Source of the DNA: DASSUW01 sp963792385
Lineage (GTDB): Bacteria; Actinomycetota; Thermoleophilia; Solirubrobacterales; Solirubrobacteraceae
DNA: 64,000 nt
NCBI GenBank assembly: GCA_963792385.1
Contig: CAWBVZ010000007.1
Coordinates: 1-64,000 of the forward strand
Reading direction: 5' to 3'
Part shown: positions 59,793 to 64,000 of the stretch, piece by piece
How the letters are laid out: each line of letters opens with the position of its first letter
How positions within the stretch are numbered: the first letter of the stretch is position 1
Position numbers and translations under genes: made by a program
The notes under the pieces: generated by a model
What the model saw: the letters and a program-made list of their open reading frames with translations, nothing else
Told to the model about the DNA's origin: nothing
Database searches by the model: none

Positions 59793-60800
59793 ATGGATAC
59801 CGCCACACTCGGACCGCTGACCGTCAGCCGCCTCGCCCTCGGAACGATGTTGATGGGGGAGGCCACGCCGCCCGACGAGGCCCACCGGATGCTCGACCGG
59901 TTCGTCGACGCGGGCGGCACGCTGATCGACACCGCCGACACCTACGGCGACGGCGAGTCCGAGCGCGTGCTCGCCCCGTGGCTGGCCCGGCGGCGCGACG
60001 AGGTCGTCGTCGCTACGAAGGTGCGATTTTCCGTCAGCGACCCCGGCGGCGAGGGTCTCGCGCCCGATCGCATCCGCGCGGCGTGCGACGCGAGCCTGCG
60101 CCGGCTGGGGATCGACGTGATCGATCTCTACCAGGTGCACGCGCCAGATCCGAAGGTGCCGCTGGAGGAGACGCTCGAGGCGCTCGACGGGCTCGTCCAG
60201 GCAGGGAAGGTGCGAGCGCTCGGCGCGTCCAACCACCCGGCGTGGCTGCTCGCGTGGGCGGTCGCGCTGCAGGATCGCCACGGCTGGTCGCCGTTCGTGA
60301 GCCTGCAGCCGCAGTACTCGCTGGTCGAGCGCACGGCCGAGATCGAGCTGCTGCCGTTCACCCGCGCGGCCGGCCTCGGCGTGCTGCCGTGGGGCCCGCT
60401 CGGCGCTGGGTTCCTCAGCGGCCGCTACCGGCGCGGCGAGCTGCCGGCGGGAGGCCGGGTGACAGAGGCTCCGGACGACCTCGAGGAGGCCAGTGAGCGG
60501 CGGGCGATCGAGCGCAACTTCCGCGTGATCGACGCGGCCGAGGAGATCGCCGCCGCGCACGGCGCGACCGTGCCCCAGGTCGCACTCGCCTGGCTGCTCG
60601 GGGTGGAGGGCGTGACGGCGCCGATCGCCGGACCGCGGACGATCGAGCACCTCGAGGACGTGCTCGGGTGCATGGACGTCGAGCTGTCCGCATCCGATCG
60701 CGAGCGCCTCGAGGCCCCAGCGCCACCGCCGGAGGTGTCCCCGCAGCGGATGCTCGTCGGCCAGCTCGGGCTGGACCGCGTGAGCATGCCGCTGCGCTAG
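59793..60800 (+). CDS. aldo/keto reductase
   Basis: A 335-residue AKR, second in the window. LALGTMLMGEATPPDEAHRMLDRFVDAGGTLIDTADTYGDGESERVL (catalytic Asp and Tyr), VVVATKVRFSV (Lys), IDVIDLYQVHAPDPKVPLEETL (His) and the C-terminal APIAGPRTIEHLEDVLG cofactor loop are intact. It shares only family-level similarity with the reductase at 1485. The stop TAG at 60798-60800 directly abuts the stop of the convergent aminotransferase. Substrate unknown. Confidence 0.92.
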   Translation: MDTATLGPLTVSRLALGTMLMGEATPPDEAHRMLDRFVDAGGTLIDTADTYGDGESERVLAPWLARRRDEVVVATKVRFSVSDPGGEGLAPDRIRAACDASLRRLGIDVIDLYQVHAPDPKVPLEETLEALDGLVQAGKVRALGASNHPAWLLAWAVALQDRHGWSPFVSLQPQYSLVERTAEIELLPFTRAAGLGVLPWGPLGAGFLSGRYRRGELPAGGRVTEAPDDLEEASERRAIERNFRVIDAAEEIAAAHGATVPQVALAWLLGVEGVTAPIAGPRTIEHLEDVLGCMDVELSASDRERLEAPAPPPEVSPQRMLVGQLGLDRVSMPLR

Positions 60801-61862
60801 CTACAGCGCGGCGAGCAGCCGGTCGAGATCGCTCTCGTCGTTCCACGCGCCGACGGACGCGCGCACGAACGGCGTGCGCGGCAGGTCGCGCACGACGATG
60901 CCCGCGGCGGCGAGCCGCTCCCGGGTCGCGAGCGGCTCGGGGTCCTCCCAGGCGACGAGCGTGGTGTCGCCCCGCGGTGCCACGGTTCGCCCGCGCGCCG
61001 TGAGCTCGTCCGCGAGGCTGGCGGCGAGCGAGGTGGCGCGGGCGTGCACGGCGTCGAGGCCGGCGGCCTCGATCAGGCGGGTGGAGGCGAGCGAGAACGC
61101 GAGCGCCTCGCGCGACAGCGACGGCGTGTCGTAACGGCGGGCGTCGGGGTGGAGCTCCTGGCGCCCGATGTCCGCGAACGAGAGATAGGCGGGGGCGATC
61201 GGGCGCACGCGCTCGCGGAACGCGGGCGCCACGTACAGCATCCCCGTCCCGTCGGCGCCGCACAGCCACTTCTGCCCGGACGCCGCGTAGGCCGCGCACC
61301 CGAGCGCGCGCACGTCGAGGGGGACGGCGCCGGCGCCCTGCGCTCCGTCGAGCACGACCGGCACGTCCAGCTCCGCCAGCGCAGCGGGGGCGAACTCCCC
61401 GGTGATCCACGACACGTGCGAGCACGCGACCAGCGTGGTGCGCGCGCTGACGGCGTCGGCCACTTCGTGCAGCGGCACCGCGCGCACGTCGACCCCGCGG
61501 CCGCGGGCCGCGATCAGCGGCCCGATCAGCCCGGGGTGCTCGCTGTCGGACGTCACGATCTCGTCGCCCGGCCCGAGCTCCATGCCGGCGAGGACGGCGC
61601 CGAGCCCCGCGCTCGTCGACGTCTGCAGCGCGACATCCTCGACGGCGCAGCCCAGCACGCGCGCATACAGCGGGCGCAGCTCGCCGCCCAGTGCCATCCG
61701 GGCCTCGAAGTGCGGCCCGTAGCGCCCGTCCTGCGCCTGCGCGCCTACGGCCTCACGCGAGGCCCGCGCCGCCTCGGCCGGCACCGGCCCGTCGGTTCCC
61801 GCGTTCAGGTACGCGATCCGCTGCAGTACGGGGAACTCGGCCCGGAGGGAGGCAACATCCAT
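60801..61862 (-). CDS. class V aminotransferase (cysteine desulfurase/selenocysteine lyase-like)
   Basis: A 353-residue fold-type I PLP enzyme. RIAYLNAGTDGPVP opens the domain, TSTSAGLGAVLAGMELGPGDEIVTSDSEHPGL binds phosphate, DGAQGAGAVPLDVRALG carries the Asp-x-x-Gln pair, and SGQKWLCGADGTG holds the Schiff-base Lys. The usual active-site Cys loop of IscS-type enzymes is not evident. A role as kynureninase-like or other class V lyase/aminotransferase remains open. It is shorter than typical SufS. Confidence 0.85.
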   Translation of the reverse strand: MDVASLRAEFPVLQRIAYLNAGTDGPVPAEAARASREAVGAQAQDGRYGPHFEARMALGGELRPLYARVLGCAVEDVALQTSTSAGLGAVLAGMELGPGDEIVTSDSEHPGLIGPLIAARGRGVDVRAVPLHEVADAVSARTTLVACSHVSWITGEFAPAALAELDVPVVLDGAQGAGAVPLDVRALGCAAYAASGQKWLCGADGTGMLYVAPAFRERVRPIAPAYLSFADIGRQELHPDARRYDTPSLSREALAFSLASTRLIEAAGLDAVHARATSLAASLADELTARGRTVAPRGDTTLVAWEDPEPLATRERLAAAGIVVRDLPRTPFVRASVGAWNDESDLDRLLAAL

Positions 61863-61910
61863 GCGGCGCGGGAGGCTAGCGGCCTCGTTGCGCCGACGGT
61901 CTCGTTGCGC

Positions 61911-62096
61911 CGGTGAACGTCAACTGCGCTGGGTGGGGAAGCGGCCGGCCGCGGGCGCTGCCGACACACCGAGCGTCGAGTTCGTCGGCGTCAGCCCGAC
62001 AAAGTCGACACTCGCATGGGTTCGCACCGACACGCGAACCCGCCACGCCCGCCGGCGGATACTCGCGTCCCCACCCAGCGGGGTTGATGTTCGCTG
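61911..62096 (+). ncRNA. structured noncoding element (candidate RNA)
   Basis: No gene fits this stretch, yet it folds in a nested way. P1: 61911-61939 pairs with 62068-62096 at 28 of 29 positions if read as plus-strand RNA (24 Watson-Crick, 4 G-U, one mismatch), including a perfect 13-bp core. P2: 61948-61957 with 62046-62056, one bulge. Hairpin A: 61970-61988 with 61996-62014, 16 of 19 paired. Hairpin B: 62018-62025 with 62034-62041, perfect, loop of 8. The P1 wobbles are pairs only on the plus strand. The hairpin A mismatches favour the minus strand, so orientation is provisional. It could also be a palindromic repeat. Confidence 0.5.
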
Positions 62097-62101
62097 GTTC
62101 C

Positions 62102-62656
62102 CTAGCGGCCGCAGACCGGCCAGGGAGATGAGCCCGACTGCGCGTAGAGCATCTCCGCGCGGCGGTCCTGCTCGGCCTCCGATGCCTGGGCCGGGTTGCC
62201 GGAGCCGCCGACGGCGTTCCACGTCTCGAGCGTGAACTGGTACTTCCCGTAGAACCCGTTGCCGGTGTCGGTGGCGGGGTTGCCGCCCGACTCGCAGGCG
62301 GCGATCGCCTCCATCACGGGCGAGGCGGTGGGTGCGTTCAGCTGACGCTGCAGCGCCCGGATGCGGTCGCGGATCTCGCCGGGGGCCTGGCCGCCCAGGC
62401 GGCGCCGCTCGGCCTTCAGCGAGATGCCGCCCACGCGTTTCGCGAGCCGCACGTCCCGCGTGATCAGTTCATCCTGGACGTCCGACCGGTGGGCGGCGCG
62501 CATCTGGGCGCCCACGGTGAGGTGGCCGGCCACCGGCGCGTGCAGCGCGGCGCGGTCGGGGGAGGGCGGATCGTCGGCCTCGGCGGCCAGGGCGGCGGCG
62601 GTAGGCGCCGCCAGCAGCGTGCTCGCGAGGGCGAGCGCGGTCGTCTTGGTTCGCAT
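62102..62656 (-). CDS. Rpf-domain (resuscitation-promoting factor-like) secreted protein
   Basis: A 184-residue exported protein with a signal peptide (LALASTLLAAPTAAALAA). A coiled, Arg-rich middle (about 60-108) precedes the C-terminal transglycosylase-like domain (112-184). Glu122 in ACESGGNP is the catalytic acid; GFYGKYQFTLETWNAVGG and Cys121/Cys182 (probable disulfide) match Rpf proteins that cleave peptidoglycan and wake dormant cells. The ATG 62654-62656 follows AAGGA by 6 nt. The stop lies beside the structured element at 61911-62096. Confidence 0.9.
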   Translation of the reverse strand: MRTKTTALALASTLLAAPTAAALAAEADDPPSPDRAALHAPVAGHLTVGAQMRAAHRSDVQDELITRDVRLAKRVGGISLKAERRRLGGQAPGEIRDRIRALQRQLNAPTASPVMEAIAACESGGNPATDTGNGFYGKYQFTLETWNAVGGSGNPAQASEAEQDRRAEMLYAQSGSSPWPVCGR

Positions 62657-62854
62657 GTCACGTCCTTGGCGGCCCGCGCGCACGGATGTGTCACGGCAGG
62701 CCGAGTGGATTGCAGATCACCGGACGGCGTCCACTCACGGGCCCATTCCGCTCGTCGCGCGCCTATGTGCGCGGCGCATGGCCCGCGGCGGTCCTCCACC
62801 GTCGCGGCCGCGCACCTTAGCAGCCGCGTACGAACACCTGTTCCTGCGGATCGC

Positions 62855-63178
62855 TCAGTCGGTCGCCGGCCGGAGGCTCTTCCCGGTGCCGTTGTCCGAC
62901 CAGCAACTCTGCGTCCCGCCGTAGCTCTGGTCCTCGCGATTCGACTCGAAGGTGAACTCGCAGCTCCAGTTCTCGATCCCCTGCCAGGGAGTGCCGACCA
63001 CCGCCTGGCAGCGCGTGACCGACGCCGGGCCGCGGGTGCAGCGGACGTCTCTCGCCTTGGGCACGAGCTGCCAGACCAGGTCCTGTTGGGCGCGGGTCGC
63101 CGTGTCGCCGCAGCCTCCGATCGCGAGACAGCCCAACGCGATCGCGCAGACGGACACTGCCGAGGTCCGGACGTTCAT
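62855..63178 (-). CDS. small lipoprotein (107 aa)
   Basis: A short exported protein with a typical lipoprotein signal: a hydrophobic stretch (SAVSVCAIALGCLAI) followed by the lipobox IGGC at about 20-23. The mature part has five cysteines (RCTRG, TRCQAVV, WSCEFTF, SCWSDN and the lipid-linked one) and reads like a small disulfide-stabilised domain (PWQGIENWSCEFTFES). No family is recognised. It diverges from thrS by 48 nt. Confidence 0.75.
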   Translation of the reverse strand: MNVRTSAVSVCAIALGCLAIGGCGDTATRAQQDLVWQLVPKARDVRCTRGPASVTRCQAVVGTPWQGIENWSCEFTFESNREDQSYGGTQSCWSDNGTGKSLRPATD

Positions 63179-63226
63179 GGTGGCTGTATCGGCCGCGTCG
63201 CCGCAGGCCACTAGCATCCCCGCCCA

Positions 63227-64000
63227 ATGCGCGTGACCCTTCCCGACGGCTCGGAGCGCGAGCTCGAAGACGGTGCGACCGGCGCCGACCTTGCGGCGTC
63301 GATTGGACCCGGTCTGGCGCGCGCCGCGCTGGCGATCCGGGTCGTGCACGGCGACGGGCCGGACCGGCACGACGGGACCGCGTACGACGAAGGCCGGATC
63401 CGCGACCTCGCCCAGCCGCTGCACGACGGCGAGCGCGTCGAGATCGTGACCCCGAACTCCGACGACTGGGACTCGGTCCAGCTGATCCGCCACGACACGG
63501 CGCACGTGCTCGCAGCGGCTGTGCTCGAGCTCTATCCGGGCACGAAGATCTCGATCGGCCCGCCGATCGGCGAGGGCTTCTACTACGACTTCGAGTTTCC
63601 CGAGGGCGTGACCGTCTCCGACGCCGACTTCGAGGCGATCGAGGCGAAGATGCGCGAGCACGTGAAGGCCGACGAGCCGTTCGTGCGCGAGGACGTCTCG
63701 GTCGGCGATGCGCTCGAGCGCTTCGTGCGCGAGGACCAGGACTACAAGGTCGAGCTGATCGAGGATCTCGTGCGCGATCAGAACGTCGAGACGGTCTCGC
63801 TGTACACCAACGACGGGTTCACCGACCTCTGCCGCGGCCCGCACACGCCGTCTACGAAGCGGGTGAAGGCGTTCAAGCTGCTGTCGGTCGCCGGCGCGTA
63901 CTGGCGCGGGGATTCGAACCGCCAGATGCTCACGCGCATCTACGGCACCGCCTTCCACTCCAAGGACGACCTCGAGCAGTACCTGCACCAGCTCGAGGAG
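63227..64000 (+). CDS. thrS: threonyl-tRNA synthetase, 5' part (runs off window)
   Basis: The first 258 codons of thrS. Residues 1-75 are the TGS domain (MRVTLPDGSERELEDGATGADLAASIG), then the editing domain with its zinc-type His/Cys set: His89 and His93 (RHDTAHVLA), Cys202 and His206 (DLCRGPHTPS). GPPIGEGFYYDF and YTNDGFTDLCRGPH are near-invariant in ThrRS. The catalytic class II motifs lie to the right of the window. The ATG at 63227 starts the TGS domain directly. Confidence 0.95.
   Translation, partial: MRVTLPDGSERELEDGATGADLAASIGPGLARAALAIRVVHGDGPDRHDGTAYDEGRIRDLAQPLHDGERVEIVTPNSDDWDSVQLIRHDTAHVLAAAVLELYPGTKISIGPPIGEGFYYDFEFPEGVTVSDADFEAIEAKMREHVKADEPFVREDVSVGDALERFVREDQDYKVELIEDLVRDQNVETVSLYTNDGFTDLCRGPHTPSTKRVKAFKLLSVAGAYWRGDSNRQMLTRIYGTAFHSKDDLEQYLHQLEE

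Noticed and set aside
61861..62235. Short open frames on both strands in the gap before rpf
   Set aside because: They have no start context, cover the nested hairpins, and their composition follows the inverted repeats rather than codon usage.
1..64000. tRNA/rRNA genes, CRISPR arrays, transposases, phage integration sites
   Set aside because: Scanned by eye and by frame content; no cloverleaf, spaced repeat array, DDE or integrase motif was found. Faint or divergent cases cannot be excluded without tools.

Overview
The window is strongly GC-rich, densely coded DNA from an actinobacterium. A SARP/BTAD regulator, an Rpf-type cell-wall lytic enzyme, GTG/TTG starts and an OFA-type carrier all fit Actinomycetota. 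The mix (GH15 glucan hydrolase, ThuA plus sugar-dehydrogenase exoprotein, AOR/formate dehydrogenase locus) suggests a soil lineage such as Thermoleophilia/Solirubrobacterales; this placement is inference. I see no rRNA, tRNA, CRISPR array, transposase or phage gene.

Layout. 1-7119: a short-tail/terminator region, an XRE (MmyB-type) regulator divergent from an aldo/keto reductase, small cupin and NTF2-fold genes, two membrane proteins, and a methyltransferase coupled to a LanC-like protein. 7220-18966: a redox island. An oxalate/formate-type carrier with a 35-residue companion points right. An operon on the minus strand reads MobA-MoaD fusion, aldehyde:ferredoxin oxidoreductase, formate dehydrogenase alpha, NuoE-NuoF-like beta, MoeA, and MoeA fused to a periplasmic-binding-like domain. 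19052-23079: a soluble PAS histidine kinase and a GH15 enzyme. 23083-30544: an aromatic-amine locus with DAHP synthase (frame interrupted), ADC lyase, GNAT, two paralogous adenylate-forming ligases flanking an acyl carrier protein, and a fused aminodeoxychorismate synthase. It looks like a dedicated p-aminobenzoate-derived pathway rather than folate housekeeping.

30609-51082: two exported proteins and then an exopolysaccharide locus. This holds two GT4 and one GT2 glycosyltransferases, a NodB deacetylase, two FemAB/CelD-like acyltransferases, a DegT-type PLP enzyme, a beta-helix protein, a flippase, an NTP-sugar transferase, an O-antigen-ligase-like protein, the initiating phosphoglycosyltransferase, a Wzz-like co-polymerase, a SARP-type regulator, a HicB-like membrane-anchored protein and an epimerase. 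51171-60800: arginase-fold protein, SpoIIE-type phosphatase, an ArsR/SRPBCC pair with a very clear autoregulated promoter, a dicarboxylate symporter, the ThuA/sugar dehydrogenase exoprotein, GNAT, LOG-family protein and a second aldo/keto reductase. 60801-64000: a class V aminotransferase, a highly structured noncoding stretch (61911-62096), an Rpf-domain protein, a lipoprotein, and the first 258 codons of thrS, which runs off the end.

The three most interesting things are the structured RNA-like element at 61911-62096, the PABA-type biosynthetic locus, and the AOR-formate dehydrogenase operon with its own cofactor-maturation genes, including a MobA-MoaD fusion.
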